NCBI RefSeq assembly: GCF_009183365.2
Contig: NZ_CP068230.1
Location: 2,757,001 to 2,821,000, forward strand
Length of the DNA stretch: 64,000 nt
Source of the DNA: Shewanella algae
Lineage (GTDB): Bacteria; Pseudomonadota; Gammaproteobacteria; Enterobacterales; Shewanellaceae
Direction of reading: 5' to 3'
Each line of letters starts with the position of its first letter. Position 1 is the stretch's first letter. Positions 49,955-59,795 of this stretch are shown piece after piece. Both the position numbers and the translations under genes were made by a program. Under the pieces are notes generated by a model. The model ran no database searches. It was not told the origin of the DNA and saw only the letters and a program-made list of their open reading frames with translations.

Positions 49955-50917
49955 ATGACCAGTCCAAGTCCTTTTTTAACTTCTGTTCGGGAAACCATGC
50001 GGATGCGCGGTTACAGTGTTAAGACTGAGAAAGCCTATCTCTATTGGATCAAGGCTTTTATTCTATTTCACGATAAACGCCACCCAGAGACTATGGGAAC
50101 GAACGAAGTTGGCCAGTTTTTGAGTTACATTGCCAACCAACGTAATGTGGCAATCAATACCCAAAAGATGGCGTTGAATGCATTAGTTTACTTATATCAC
50201 AAGCACTTGCATCAAGAACTTGGCAACTTAGGTTTTCGTTATGCCAGTAAGCAACGACAACTCCCAACAGTATTGCACCCGGATGAAATCAAGCTCATCC
50301 TTCAGCAGTTGTGCGGGCGTGACAGGTTGATCATTGAATTACTCTATGGCAGTGGACTCAGAGTATCTGAATGCCTTAGGTTACGGATCCAGGATATTGA
50401 TCTCGTTCAATTGGCCTTAACCATACGGGACGGTAAAGGACGTAAAGACAGGCAGACGATATTAAGCCAACGCTGTGCATCTCAATTACCTGTGTTTATG
50501 GAACAAGCTCATACTTTACAGTCGCGTGATAACGAAAGAGGAATTGGCCCATCTTTACCCTATGCTCTGGAGCGTAAGTATCCCTCTGCATATAGACGTC
50601 CGGGATGGATGTTTGTTTTCCCCTCAACGGCCATTAGCCAACACACTTACACACAGACTATGTGTAGACACCATTTACATCAAAGCGTCATTCGGAAAGC
50701 CCTCAGCGCCGCAGTAATCAAGTCAGGTATTGCGAAAAGGGTCACATGCCATACCTTCAGGCATTCCTTCGCGACTCATCTGTTGCAGGCTGGCCGAGAC
50801 ATCAGAAGCGTCCAAGAGCTGTTGGGGCACAATGATCTGAAAACAACCCAAATATACACACATGTGCTTGGCCAGCACTATGCCGGAACCGTAAGCCCTT
50901 TAGATCAACTGATTTGA
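49955..50917 (+). CDS. intI: Integron integrase IntI
   Basis: Tyrosine recombinase of 320 residues. Catalytic residues are R136 (GSGLRVSECLRLR), H266 and R269 (CHTFRHSFATHLL), H292 (LLGHNDLKTTQ) and Y301 (IYTHV). The IntI-specific extra segment ALERKYP from residue 204, with GWMFVFPS after it, separates it from phage integrases. It is divergent from eight minus-strand cassettes, the normal integron geometry. The ATG at 49955 is preferred to GTG at 49946. The gene looks intact, so the integron may be active. Confidence 0.96.
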   Translation: MTSPSPFLTSVRETMRMRGYSVKTEKAYLYWIKAFILFHDKRHPETMGTNEVGQFLSYIANQRNVAINTQKMALNALVYLYHKHLHQELGNLGFRYASKQRQLPTVLHPDEIKLILQQLCGRDRLIIELLYGSGLRVSECLRLRIQDIDLVQLALTIRDGKGRKDRQTILSQRCASQLPVFMEQAHTLQSRDNERGIGPSLPYALERKYPSAYRRPGWMFVFPSTAISQHTYTQTMCRHHLHQSVIRKALSAAVIKSGIAKRVTCHTFRHSFATHLLQAGRDIRSVQELLGHNDLKTTQIYTHVLGQHYAGTVSPLDQLI

Positions 50918-51229
50918 AGCGCCAAGTTAATCATAGCTACTATCTTGATTCGATGAGCAAGCGTCCTACAAAAGCTGAGTAATCCTCATAGCTACCGCAC
51001 GGGCGCGAATGTTGTTCGCCCCTGAATTTCGCTGACAACGGAAAAGTGCTACTGCTTCCAACTTTGAGCTTAAGGAAGCGCTAAAGATAAGCACTTGAAT
51101 TAGTTACACAATACCCAGTCCCGTTTGTTAAGACAATTAGCCAAAGGTCAAGTTTTTGACAAAAACCATAAAAGCCTGTCTTGGTTATTTTTTGCAAAAT
51201 AATTGGCTGAGTTTTGATAGTTTTCCAAC
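50918..51229. other. Non-coding region after intI
   Basis: No gene seen. A short GGGCG/CGCCC hairpin at about 51000-51021 is the only notable structure. Confidence 0.4.
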
Positions 51230-51273
51230 AAAAAGCGCCGCTTGCCTGTAAGTAAGACTGAGGCAAGCGGCGC
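51230..51273 (-). terminator. Rho-independent terminator of the tricorn-like gene
   Basis: Perfect 12-bp stem GCGCCGCTTGCC/GGCAAGCGGCGC with a 15-base loop, followed by TTTTT on the minus strand. Confidence 0.85.
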
Positions 51274-51327
51274 AAGTTATTGGGCTAGTTTCCCCTGAGC
51301 TATTTCATCAGAGCCATATCATCAAAG

Positions 51328-54300
51328 CTATTTCACCTGAGGCACCCGCACAGGATCGGCGGGTTGTGGCAGCTTCACCGGCGCGGCGGATTTCAGCTCA
51401 TCCAAGGCAATGGCGATGGCCTTTTCCAGCTGAGGATCTATGCCTTTGGCTGTATCTTTGGTCCACTGCTCGACTTCCACATCCGGGGCCACACCTTCGT
51501 TCTCGACCCGCCACTGGCCGTCGATACTGAAGAAACCGCTGCGTGGCGCCGTGATATGGCCGCCATCCATCAGGGAAGGCACACCCCAGATGCCGACCAG
51601 GCCACCCCAGGTGCGTTTGCCCACCAGCTTGCCCACTTGGTAATAGCGGAACATATAAGGGAGCATGTCGCCGCCCGAACCAGAGACTTCGTTGATCAAC
51701 ATTACCTTGGGCCCCCAGATACCGCTGCCCGGGCTGGTCATGGGGTGATCGCCGGCCATCTGGTTATTGAAGTAACCGTTACGCTCGCGGCGCAGCACAT
51801 CTATGATGTACTCGGCAATGTAACCGCCGTGGTTGAAGCGCTCATCTATGATCACCCCCTGGCGCTGATTCTGGGCGAAGAAGTAGCGGTTGAAGTAACT
51901 GAAACCGTTCTCACCCGTGTCCGGAACCCAAACATAAGCCAGTTTGCCGCCGGAAGCTTCATCCACCCGCTTGCGGTTATCCTCGACCCAGGCGTTACGT
52001 CTCAATGCCTGTTCGCTGGCCGTTGGCACCACAGTCACCTCAAAGGCTTTTTTGTCGCTGCCATCCGGGCTGATACTGAGACGAGTCTGTTTGCCGAGAG
52101 TCCCCTGGAAGGCCTGATAGAAGTTGGCCTTGTTATCCAGAGGTTTGCCGTTAACTGCCAGCAGATACTGGCCCGCCTTGACCTGGGGATAGAGAGCCAG
52201 CGGCGCACTGCCTTGGTCAGCCGGATACCAGTTTTCGCCGCGATAGATGCGGCTGAAGCGGTAACCCTTGTCGGTCGCCTCAACATCGGCGCCGAGCAGA
52301 CCGGTGCGGTTGTCGGCAATTTCCGGCAAATCGCCATCATTGGTAAAGGAGTGGCCCACAGAGGTTTCGGCGCCCATGTTATCGAGCAGATAGGTCATGT
52401 CGGCGCCGTGGCGCACATGGGCGACCAGTGGCTGGAACTCCTTGTATACCGCGTCCCAATCGGCACCGTGCAGATTACTGACATAAAAGTAATCGCGCTG
52501 GAAGCGCCAGGCTTCGCGGAAGATTTGCTGCCATTCGGCCTTGGGATCGATACGGGCCGTCAGCTTGACGTTGAGCGTCTTGGCATCGTCACCCATGGGC
52601 GCGGCGCCAGCAAATTGCTGCCAGTTGTCGCCAATTTTCACCAGTAGGCTCTCGCCGTCGTGGCTCAGATGATACTCATCGACATCACCGGCCAGGGTAT
52701 CGGCCTTACGTTCCTCAGTGCTGTACTTGCGAAGCTCTGTGGTTTCATCCAAATCCTGCATATAGAACAGCTCACCTGGCTTACCGGCGCTCAGGCTGTG
52801 GATTTTACCGCTCTCACCCAGAGGCAGCACCCGCTGCGCTATACCGTTAAGATCGATTCGCACCGCAGGCGGCGCATCTGAGCCTTTGGCTTCCTCTTCA
52901 GTACCGCTGCCCTCTTCCTCGTCGCTTCTTGGCAGGATGGGCGCCTCGGTGCGGGTATTGAGCAGCATGGTATAGAGGCCGTAAGTCGGGGTGAAGGCAA
53001 CCGAGGTCATATCCAACCAGGCGGCGTGAGGGCCATAGTCGGTACTGGCGGCAAAATAGAGCTTGTCGCCGGCGCTGTCCCACACTGGGTAACGCACATC
53101 GGCCATGCCCTGGGTAATTCTGTTGCTCTGATTATTGCGGGTATCGAACAGGTAGAGGCTGCGGAAGAAGCTGTCATCCTGCTTGCTGTAGGCCAGATAA
53201 CGGCTGTCAGGCGACCAGCTGGGGGCCATTTCCCAGTCGGGATTCACTACCGGCTGGCTGTCGATAACCTGCGCCTTGCCCTTGGACAAGTCTGCCAGCC
53301 AGAGTTGCTGGCGCTGATCGCTGAACACCAGCTGTTTATCATCGGGCGACCAGATAAGCCCGGTATAGAAGCCCTTTTCGGCCAGTTTGATCTCTTGCTG
53401 CGGCTTGCCGAGTTGATCGGCTATCACCAGTCGATATTCGCCGCTCTTGTCGGAGAACCAGGCCAACTGTTTGCCGCCGTTGGACCAGGCGGCGCCCACT
53501 TCGCGGCTGTCTGAGCTTTCAGTAAGATTACGGGCATCGCCGTGCTCCACGGGCACGGTAAATACATCGCCGCGGGCCACAAACAGGGCGCGCTTACCGG
53601 TAGGCGAAATGGCCGCCGACTCTATCTGCTTTTCGACCTCTTCAAAGCGTGGCCGCACCCAGGGGAAATCGGCATGCAGGCTGATGGCCAGTGCTTCGCC
53701 CTTGTCGTTGGCATTGGTATTAGCCAGCGATTTTTTCACCAGCTCGCCACGGTATTCGTATACCAGAGTGTCGTTATCCAGGGTAAAGCCTTTGACATCG
53801 GCATCCTGGTAATGGGTCACCTGCTCCGGCTCACCGCCCTTGACCGCTACCCGAAAGATATTAGTGACCTGAGAGCGGTTGGAGAGGAAATAGATATAGT
53901 CGCCGTGCCACTGGGGCTCGAGATCCTGGGTGTTGTCCCAGGGCAGATCTTTTTCCTCCAGGCTATCGAGCGAAATCAACCTGAGCGGCTGATTCTGGCC
54001 GCCGCGGTAGTTACGCCAACCCGGGTCCCAAAGACCGGCGCGGCGGTAAACCAGCTGCTTGCCATCGGCAGAGAAACTGCCGTCAAAGGCGCGGTTCATG
54101 GGTAAAGGCTTGGGATTGCCGCCCTCGATGGACAGGGTAAACAGCTGCTGCCAGCCTCTCGGGGCATTGGCCCTGCCGGAGCGCAGCAATACCGACTTGC
54201 TGTCCGGGCTCCAGCCCACCAGCTGATCCACATCCGGGTGGAAGGTCAGGCGTTTGGGCTCGCCACCGGCAATCGGCAGCAGGTAGATATCCTGATTGCC

Positions 54301-54552
54301 ATCATAGTCGCCGGTAAAGGCCACCCACTTGCCGTCGGGCGACAGCTTGGGTTGCATCTCCTGCCCTTGGAAGCTGGTGAGGCGCACCGCCTCGCCACCC
54401 TTGAGTGACACCTTCCAGATATCCTTGGCGTAGGAAAACACCAGAGTATCACCGCGAAGATCCGGCTCCCGCAGGAGTTTGGCCTCGGCAGCCAGCAAAT
54501 TGGGGCTGCCTAGCGCAAGGGCCGTCAGCCAAAAGAGTTTATTGAGCTTCAT
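51328..54552 (-). CDS. Tricorn-like protease (S41 family, WD40-like propeller, PDZ)
   Basis: 1074 residues. A signal peptide (MKLNKLFWLTALALGSPNLL, then AAEAK) exports it to the periplasm. Two runs of TolB/PD40 beta-propeller repeats follow (PKLSPDGKWVAFTGDYDGNQ and SWSPDSRYLAYSKQDD are clear units), then a PDZ domain (about 770-860) and the C-terminal S41 protease domain. The likely nucleophile is S959 in EVSGSGGDMLPYMFR. It probably degrades peptides in the periplasm. The ATG at 54552 with AGGAACAGGA upstream is chosen because it opens the signal peptide; the frame runs on to 54603. Confidence 0.92.
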   Translation of the reverse strand: MKLNKLFWLTALALGSPNLLAAEAKLLREPDLRGDTLVFSYAKDIWKVSLKGGEAVRLTSFQGQEMQPKLSPDGKWVAFTGDYDGNQDIYLLPIAGGEPKRLTFHPDVDQLVGWSPDSKSVLLRSGRANAPRGWQQLFTLSIEGGNPKPLPMNRAFDGSFSADGKQLVYRRAGLWDPGWRNYRGGQNQPLRLISLDSLEEKDLPWDNTQDLEPQWHGDYIYFLSNRSQVTNIFRVAVKGGEPEQVTHYQDADVKGFTLDNDTLVYEYRGELVKKSLANTNANDKGEALAISLHADFPWVRPRFEEVEKQIESAAISPTGKRALFVARGDVFTVPVEHGDARNLTESSDSREVGAAWSNGGKQLAWFSDKSGEYRLVIADQLGKPQQEIKLAEKGFYTGLIWSPDDKQLVFSDQRQQLWLADLSKGKAQVIDSQPVVNPDWEMAPSWSPDSRYLAYSKQDDSFFRSLYLFDTRNNQSNRITQGMADVRYPVWDSAGDKLYFAASTDYGPHAAWLDMTSVAFTPTYGLYTMLLNTRTEAPILPRSDEEEGSGTEEEAKGSDAPPAVRIDLNGIAQRVLPLGESGKIHSLSAGKPGELFYMQDLDETTELRKYSTEERKADTLAGDVDEYHLSHDGESLLVKIGDNWQQFAGAAPMGDDAKTLNVKLTARIDPKAEWQQIFREAWRFQRDYFYVSNLHGADWDAVYKEFQPLVAHVRHGADMTYLLDNMGAETSVGHSFTNDGDLPEIADNRTGLLGADVEATDKGYRFSRIYRGENWYPADQGSAPLALYPQVKAGQYLLAVNGKPLDNKANFYQAFQGTLGKQTRLSISPDGSDKKAFEVTVVPTASEQALRRNAWVEDNRKRVDEASGGKLAYVWVPDTGENGFSYFNRYFFAQNQRQGVIIDERFNHGGYIAEYIIDVLRRERNGYFNNQMAGDHPMTSPGSGIWGPKVMLINEVSGSGGDMLPYMFRYYQVGKLVGKRTWGGLVGIWGVPSLMDGGHITAPRSGFFSIDGQWRVENEGVAPDVEVEQWTKDTAKGIDPQLEKAIAIALDELKSAAPVKLPQPADPVRVPQVK

Positions 54553-54896
54553 TCCTGTTCCTTGTATTTGAATACCAGCAAACCTGTGGGGATCCCCCGC
54601 CAAAACCGCAACTTAACCAGCGCCATAGCAGAGCTACCCCTGTAACATAACCAGTGGTAAAAAAATACGCAAAAAAGGTTTTGTTTCAACTCATTGCAAT
54701 ACGCCATTCCGGGCAATTGAGACAAAAAAACCCGGCCTTAAGCAGACCTTAATCTGAGCCGGCCAGAATAATTCCTATCCACCAACCGGGCCGTGAGTTC
54801 AACGCCATGAGTTCAACGCCCGCTTTTTCAGGCTTTTTATTTCGCAGATCTCAGCTGCGACTCTGTCTCAACTCGCACTATGTCACAGGAATCACA
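54553..54896. promoter_or_regulatory. Divergent region between the tricorn-like and PAP2 genes
   Basis: 344 bases. An imperfect hairpin CCGGC...GCCGG spans about 54733-54763, and GAGTTCAACGCC occurs twice (54793 and 54808). No gene is seen; the frame from 54807 is upstream of the true PAP2 start. Confidence 0.35.
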
Positions 54897-55697
54897 ATGC
54901 CCATTGCAAGCCACCCGCTGAGTTTTCAACACTGGTTCAAACATCATCTGCTGTTGCCGTTATCGGTAGGGCTTGGCGTGCTTATCTTGCTGCACATCAC
55001 TAATGCCGACCTGCTGCTGGCACAGTGGATGTTGGCATTTGAGGGCACCGACACAGCCTGGCCCTGGCGCCATGCCTTTGTTGCAGACAAACTGCTGCAC
55101 ACAGGAGGACGGGATCTGGTGGTGCTGGCGGCAGTTGTGTTGCTGTCGACCCTGGTTTTAAGCAGTTTCAAAGCCTCAATGAAGCGCTGGCGCCGGCCCT
55201 TGCTGATGTTGTTTATAAGCGCCCTGGCAACCGTGCTTTTGGTGCGTATCGGCAAGAGCATGACCAATGTTGCCTGCCCCTGGGATCTCAGTTTATTTGG
55301 TGGCCAGCAGCCTTATCTGCCCTTCCCCATGAGCCTGAGTGTTGACACTGAATTGGGCCAGTGTTTCCCCGGCGGCCACTCCAGCGGCGCCTTTGCCTGG
55401 GTGGGACTTTATTATCTGGCGTTGGTCTTGAAGCCGAAATGGCGCTTTAAGTTACTCGGCGCGGTATTGCTGATAGGCGCCGTGTTCAGTCTGTGTCAGG
55501 AGTTTCGCGGCGCCCACTTTTTATCCCACGATATCACCAGCGCCCTTATCGGTTGGACCATGGCGACCTTGAGCTACGGCCTGGCTTATCGCCCCTGGCT
55601 AGCGGCAGGATACGCCGGGGTTCCGGCGCAGGCACAAACTCTGATACAGACACAGGCACAGATACAGACACAGACACAGACAGAAGTCACCCACTAA
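54897..55697 (+). CDS. PAP2-family membrane phosphatase
   Basis: 266 residues with about five to six membrane segments. The PAP2 signature is split over GKSMTNVACPWDL, CFPGGHSSGAFAW and FRGAHFLSHDITSALIGW, giving the usual Lys/Arg-His-His set. It likely removes phosphate from lipid carriers such as phosphatidate or undecaprenyl pyrophosphate; the substrate is not determined. The C-terminal tail is a Gln-Thr-Ala repeat (QTQAQIQTQTQTE) from an ACAGACACAG-type DNA repeat at about 55625-55682. ATG 54897 has CAGGAA upstream. Confidence 0.85.
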   Translation: MPIASHPLSFQHWFKHHLLLPLSVGLGVLILLHITNADLLLAQWMLAFEGTDTAWPWRHAFVADKLLHTGGRDLVVLAAVVLLSTLVLSSFKASMKRWRRPLLMLFISALATVLLVRIGKSMTNVACPWDLSLFGGQQPYLPFPMSLSVDTELGQCFPGGHSSGAFAWVGLYYLALVLKPKWRFKLLGAVLLIGAVFSLCQEFRGAHFLSHDITSALIGWTMATLSYGLAYRPWLAAGYAGVPAQAQTLIQTQAQIQTQTQTEVTH

Positions 55698-55700
55698 AAT

Positions 55701-55737
55701 ACGGGGCCTGATTTATTGCCGATAAATCAGGCCCCGT
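55701..55737. terminator. Bidirectional terminator between PAP2 and crbS
   Basis: Perfect 16-bp stem ACGGGGCCTGATTTAT/ATAAATCAGGCCCCGT with a 5-base loop between two convergent genes. Confidence 0.88.
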
Positions 55738-55767
55738 TTCCATAGGCTATTTCACTGAGCTTGTGTA

Positions 55768-58700
55768 TTACGCCTTCTTCACCAGGCTTGAGATCAAAGC
55801 TCTGAGCGCCGCCGGTTTAATCATCTTGGCCATATAGTGGTAACCGCGGCGCTCGACATCCTCCACCAGATCCTTACGGGTATTGGCGGTGATCAAAATG
55901 CCGGGCAGATGTTGCCCATACAGCGCCCTGAGCTCATCCATGGCATCGACGCCGTTTTGGCCCTTATCCAGATGATAATCCGCCAGCATGATATCCGGCG
56001 CCACCCCTTTGAGCCCCAGCTTGATCCTGGCATCACTCAGATCCCGGGCGCAGATCACCTCGCACTGCCAGCGGCTCAACAGGCTTTCGAGCCCGGCGAG
56101 GATAGCCTCTTCGTTGTCGATACACAGCACCTTGACTCCGGCGAGCGGCTGCAACACAGAAGAGATGGCCTTGGGCTGCGGCACGCTGACAGTGGCCCCA
56201 AGCGGCACCCGAATGGCAAAAACAGAGCCCTTGCCCTGCACCGAAGATACACGGATATCATGCTCCAGAACTTTGCTTATTCTGTCGGCTATCGCCAGCC
56301 CAAGCCCCAGGCCGTTGACGCTGTTGGAATGGGGGTTATCCAGGCGCTTGAACTCATGAAATATCTCCCTAAGCTGCCCGGCTTCGATGCCGCAGCCGGT
56401 ATCCAGCACCTGCACCTCAAGCTCACTGCCGCGGCGACGACAGCCCATCAGCACCCGTCCACCCTTGGCATAGCGATAGGCGTTGGTGAGAAAGTTCTGC
56501 AGCACCCGCCGCAGCAGTGACGGATCTGAATTGACTGTCAGGCTACAAGGCATCATGGCAAAGCGGATCTGGCAGTCTTTGGCCATGGCCTCAAACTCCA
56601 CCGCCAGGGCGTTGAGCACTTCGGAGATGGCAAAGTCGCGCCGTTTTACCTCCACCATGCCGGAATCCAGCTTGGAGATATCCAAAAGATCGGTCAGCAG
56701 TTCACCGGCGGTTTTCAGTGAGCTGTTGACATGGGAGAGGGTCAGTCGCCCTTCCCTGTCCAGCCCGGGATACTGACTCAAAGAGGCGGTAAACAGCCTG
56801 GCCGCATTGAGCGGCTGCATTAAGTCATGCCCCACCGCCGCCAGAAAGCGGCTCTTGGAAGCGTTGGCCATCTCCTCCTGGGCCTTGGCCTCGAGCAGCT
56901 TGCTGTTGAGCAGTGCCAGCTCATAGGTGCGCTCCTTGACTCTGGCCTCCAGGGTCTCGTTAACCTGCTCCAGCGCCTGTTGCTGCTCGCGATATTGGGT
57001 AATGTCGGTAAAGGTCATCACAAAGCCGCCGTCCGGCATGGGATTCCCCTGAATCTTGATCACCTTGCCATCGCGCCTGCGCCGCTCTGAGCTGTGGGCG
57101 GTGCCGTTACGCATATGCTGTACCCGGCGCTCGACATGCTCGTTCACATCCCCCGGGCCGCAGTAGCCGCGGGAGGCATTGAAACGTATCACCTCGCTGA
57201 TGGACATGCCCGGTTGCAGGAAATCTTCCGGATAGTCGTAAAGCTCTACATAGCGGTAGTTCCAGGCCACCAGGTTGAGATCTTTGTCGACCACGCTCAT
57301 GCCCTCGTAGGCGTGTTCTATGGCGGCGCGCAGCATGTCCTGACTGAGAATAATCTTCGACGAGGCCTCATCCACCAGGCTGAAGACTTCATCGAGGGCC
57401 AGGTCCCGCCCCTGCAACACTGAGTCCATCACCAAAGAGGCGCTGGAAGCCCCCAGTACCCCGGCCAGCATGTGCTCGGTATGGGCAATAAGCTCGGGCG
57501 ATGCGGTCTTGTGCCAGCTGTCGCTGCGCACCGCATCGGCAGAAAAGCGCGAGAAACTCTCATAGGCCCGGGTCGGACTGACAAAGCGGCTGGCCAGGAT
57601 AAGCAAGTCCTGCTGACTGATGGGGCCTGTCTTGCGATTACCTGTGTTTTTGAGTTCACCCGGGGTGACAAAGGCGCTGGCCTGAATACGCTCCACCAAG
57701 CCGGCGCGCAGCCAGATAGAGCCGCCGATATAGCCAATCAGGTTGGCGCCGAGTGCCAACAGGGTATCGTTGACATTGGGCTTAAGCGCCTTTAACAGTT
57801 CAAATTGACCTGCCAGCACGCCTTCCCAGGCGCCCGAGCCCTTGAGCAGCAAAAAGCCCCACAGACCGAAGCCCGCCGCCATGCCGAGAAACACCCCGGC
57901 GCGATTGCCATGTTTCCAGTAGAGCCCGCCCACCAAGGCCGGTGCCAATTGGGCAAAGGCGCCGAAAGACAGCATACCCAGGTTGGACAGAGAATCACTG
58001 CTCTCAAAGCTTAGGTAACTGAAATACCCGAAAGCCAGGATCAGCGCGATGGAGAGACGTCTGGCATAGAGCAGTTGCAGGGAAAACTGGCTGAAGTTCT
58101 TGCGGCGGATCTGCCCGGTACGCAAGAGTACCGGCACCAGCCACTCGTTGCTTATCATCACACTGATGGTCACCACAGCCACTATCACCATGCCGGTGGC
58201 GGCCGAGAGGGTTCCCAGCAGCGCCACTATCGCCAGCCAAGGTGCGTCCAGCGCCAGCGGCAGATTGATCACATAGGTATCGGCAGAGACACTGTCGCCG
58301 AGCAGCACCTTGCCCGCCAGTGCCAGCGGCCCGACAAACAGGCCGAACAGGCCGATATAGAGAGGGAACAACCAGCGCGCCTTGGACAGTGTCTGCTCGC
58401 CTTCTGCCTCGACCACCATTACGTGGAACTGGCGCGGCATACAGAGAAAAGCCGCCATGCCGACTATCAGCTCGGGCATCAGCGCTTCGAGCCTTAAATT
58501 GGGATTGACTATTACCCCCTTGGCGCTGGCCTGGCCCCAGAGGTCGCCAAAGCCGCCAAATACCCCGAAGACCACTATGCCGCCCACCAACACAAAGGCG
58601 GCCAGTTTCACCAAGGATTCAAAGGCGATAGCCAGCATCATCCCCGGATTATGCTCGGTGGCATCCAGTTTGCGGGTGCCGAAGAGGATGGCAAAGATGG

Positions 58701-59196
58701 CCAGCAGCACGGCGATGATAAGCGCGACTTTGGCGCCATCGAGCGGATCATCCGGGCTTTGGAACAGGCTTAGGCTGAATACCATGGCTTTCAGCTGCAG
58801 CGCGATATAGGGCATGATGCCGAACAGGGCAATGAGAGTGATGATCACCGCCAGCGGCTGCGACTTGCCGTAGCGGGCGGCGATAAAATCGGCCACCGAG
58901 GTGATATTTTGCGCCTTGGACACCACCACCATTTTGCGCAGCATGCCAAAGCCCAGGGTAAAAATGATGATGGGGCCGATAAAGATATGCAGATAGGACC
59001 AAAAGTCATTGGCCGACTGGCCAACCGTGCCGAGAAAACTCCAGGAAGAGCAATACACCGCCAGGCTGAGGGCGTAGATCCATTTCTGCAACCTGCGGGT
59101 GACACCACTGAACCAACGCTCCGCGCCCCAGGCAAGCAGAAACAGCAAACAGACATAACAGACGGCGATCACCGCCACAAAAAGGGTCAGATTCAT
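55768..59196 (-). CDS. crbS: Hybrid sensor kinase with Na+/solute symporter domain, CrbS type
   Basis: 1142 residues. The N-terminal half is an SSS-family transporter domain with about 13 membrane spans (to ~500). A PAS domain follows (VDKDLNLVAWNYRYVELYDYPEDFL, ~640-760), then a HisKA domain with H790 (AAVGHDLMQPLNAARLF) and a HATPase domain (NGLGLGLAIADR). The C-terminal receiver has D1073 (MLADYHLDKGQNG). This architecture and the place upstream of acs match CrbS, which with CrbR activates acs. The membrane part may sense or move acetate or a related signal. Confidence 0.88.
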   Translation of the reverse strand: MNLTLFVAVIAVCYVCLLFLLAWGAERWFSGVTRRLQKWIYALSLAVYCSSWSFLGTVGQSANDFWSYLHIFIGPIIIFTLGFGMLRKMVVVSKAQNITSVADFIAARYGKSQPLAVIITLIALFGIMPYIALQLKAMVFSLSLFQSPDDPLDGAKVALIIAVLLAIFAILFGTRKLDATEHNPGMMLAIAFESLVKLAAFVLVGGIVVFGVFGGFGDLWGQASAKGVIVNPNLRLEALMPELIVGMAAFLCMPRQFHVMVVEAEGEQTLSKARWLFPLYIGLFGLFVGPLALAGKVLLGDSVSADTYVINLPLALDAPWLAIVALLGTLSAATGMVIVAVVTISVMISNEWLVPVLLRTGQIRRKNFSQFSLQLLYARRLSIALILAFGYFSYLSFESSDSLSNLGMLSFGAFAQLAPALVGGLYWKHGNRAGVFLGMAAGFGLWGFLLLKGSGAWEGVLAGQFELLKALKPNVNDTLLALGANLIGYIGGSIWLRAGLVERIQASAFVTPGELKNTGNRKTGPISQQDLLILASRFVSPTRAYESFSRFSADAVRSDSWHKTASPELIAHTEHMLAGVLGASSASLVMDSVLQGRDLALDEVFSLVDEASSKIILSQDMLRAAIEHAYEGMSVVDKDLNLVAWNYRYVELYDYPEDFLQPGMSISEVIRFNASRGYCGPGDVNEHVERRVQHMRNGTAHSSERRRRDGKVIKIQGNPMPDGGFVMTFTDITQYREQQQALEQVNETLEARVKERTYELALLNSKLLEAKAQEEMANASKSRFLAAVGHDLMQPLNAARLFTASLSQYPGLDREGRLTLSHVNSSLKTAGELLTDLLDISKLDSGMVEVKRRDFAISEVLNALAVEFEAMAKDCQIRFAMMPCSLTVNSDPSLLRRVLQNFLTNAYRYAKGGRVLMGCRRRGSELEVQVLDTGCGIEAGQLREIFHEFKRLDNPHSNSVNGLGLGLAIADRISKVLEHDIRVSSVQGKGSVFAIRVPLGATVSVPQPKAISSVLQPLAGVKVLCIDNEEAILAGLESLLSRWQCEVICARDLSDARIKLGLKGVAPDIMLADYHLDKGQNGVDAMDELRALYGQHLPGILITANTRKDLVEDVERRGYHYMAKMIKPAALRALISSLVKKA

Positions 59197-59368
59197 AGGG
59201 TTCTCTTTATTGTCGCCGTATCCGTCGGCGACTGTTGTTATCCCGGCTAGATTACACCAGCCAATGGCTTTGATGAACCGCTGCCTTGGTCCACGTTTAC
59301 GTTTTCCTTACTTTACAGAGGCTGAAACCCGGCGTTTTCAGGCGGCTTTCAATGTCCTGGAAAGCTAA

Positions 59369-59632
59369 GGAAGGTGCGAACAAGTCCCATGCGTGCTCTG
59401 CGTCGGCTTACGGGCATGGATGCAAGGCGTGGTTCGCAGCAAATGGCCTTAGTCCTTTGTAAGAAGCACAACACAGCAGACAGGCCTGTAAGCCACGCCC
59501 TTCGGGGCTTACACAGCAACCGGCTCTCTGCGTTATCCGACTTCGACAGGCCCCGGCATGCCTTCAGTCAGATGCCTTGAATGCCAATTGCTGTGTAAGC
59601 CAGAGTGCCGCGAGGACTTATTCACACCTTCC
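59369..59632. repeat. MITE-like element with 18-bp terminal inverted repeats
   Basis: GGAAGGTGCGAACAAGTC at 59369-59386 is matched in inverse by GACTTATTCACACCTTCC at 59615-59632 (16/18). The 264-bp interior has no gene but several short inverted segments (AGCCACGCCCTTCGGGGCTT). It lies between crbS and acs. No second copy is seen in this window. Confidence 0.6.
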
Positions 59633-59714
59633 CTAAAAAACGGCGCCGGCTCAAGCACTTCAAGCTGTTCGTTTTAAACGCAATAACCGGTTAATAAATA
59701 ACATTTTTTCAGAA

Positions 59715-59733
59715 CTAGACCAATGTCTAATAG
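59715..59733 (+). promoter_or_regulatory. Candidate CrbR box upstream of acs
   Basis: CTAGACCAATGTCTAATAG contains the inverted repeat TAGAC-CAAT-GTCTA and shares 15/19 bases with 25020-25038 upstream of crbR. It lies 62 bp before the acs start. Confidence 0.55.
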
Positions 59734-59795
59734 AGACGGCACCGGCAAGCATCCCATACTTTGGCTCACGCATGACAAAAACAAAGGGAAGCCAA

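Noticed and set aside
51364..52647. 427-codon open frame on the plus strand
   Set aside because: Antisense to the tricorn-like protease; no recognisable domain or ribosome binding site.
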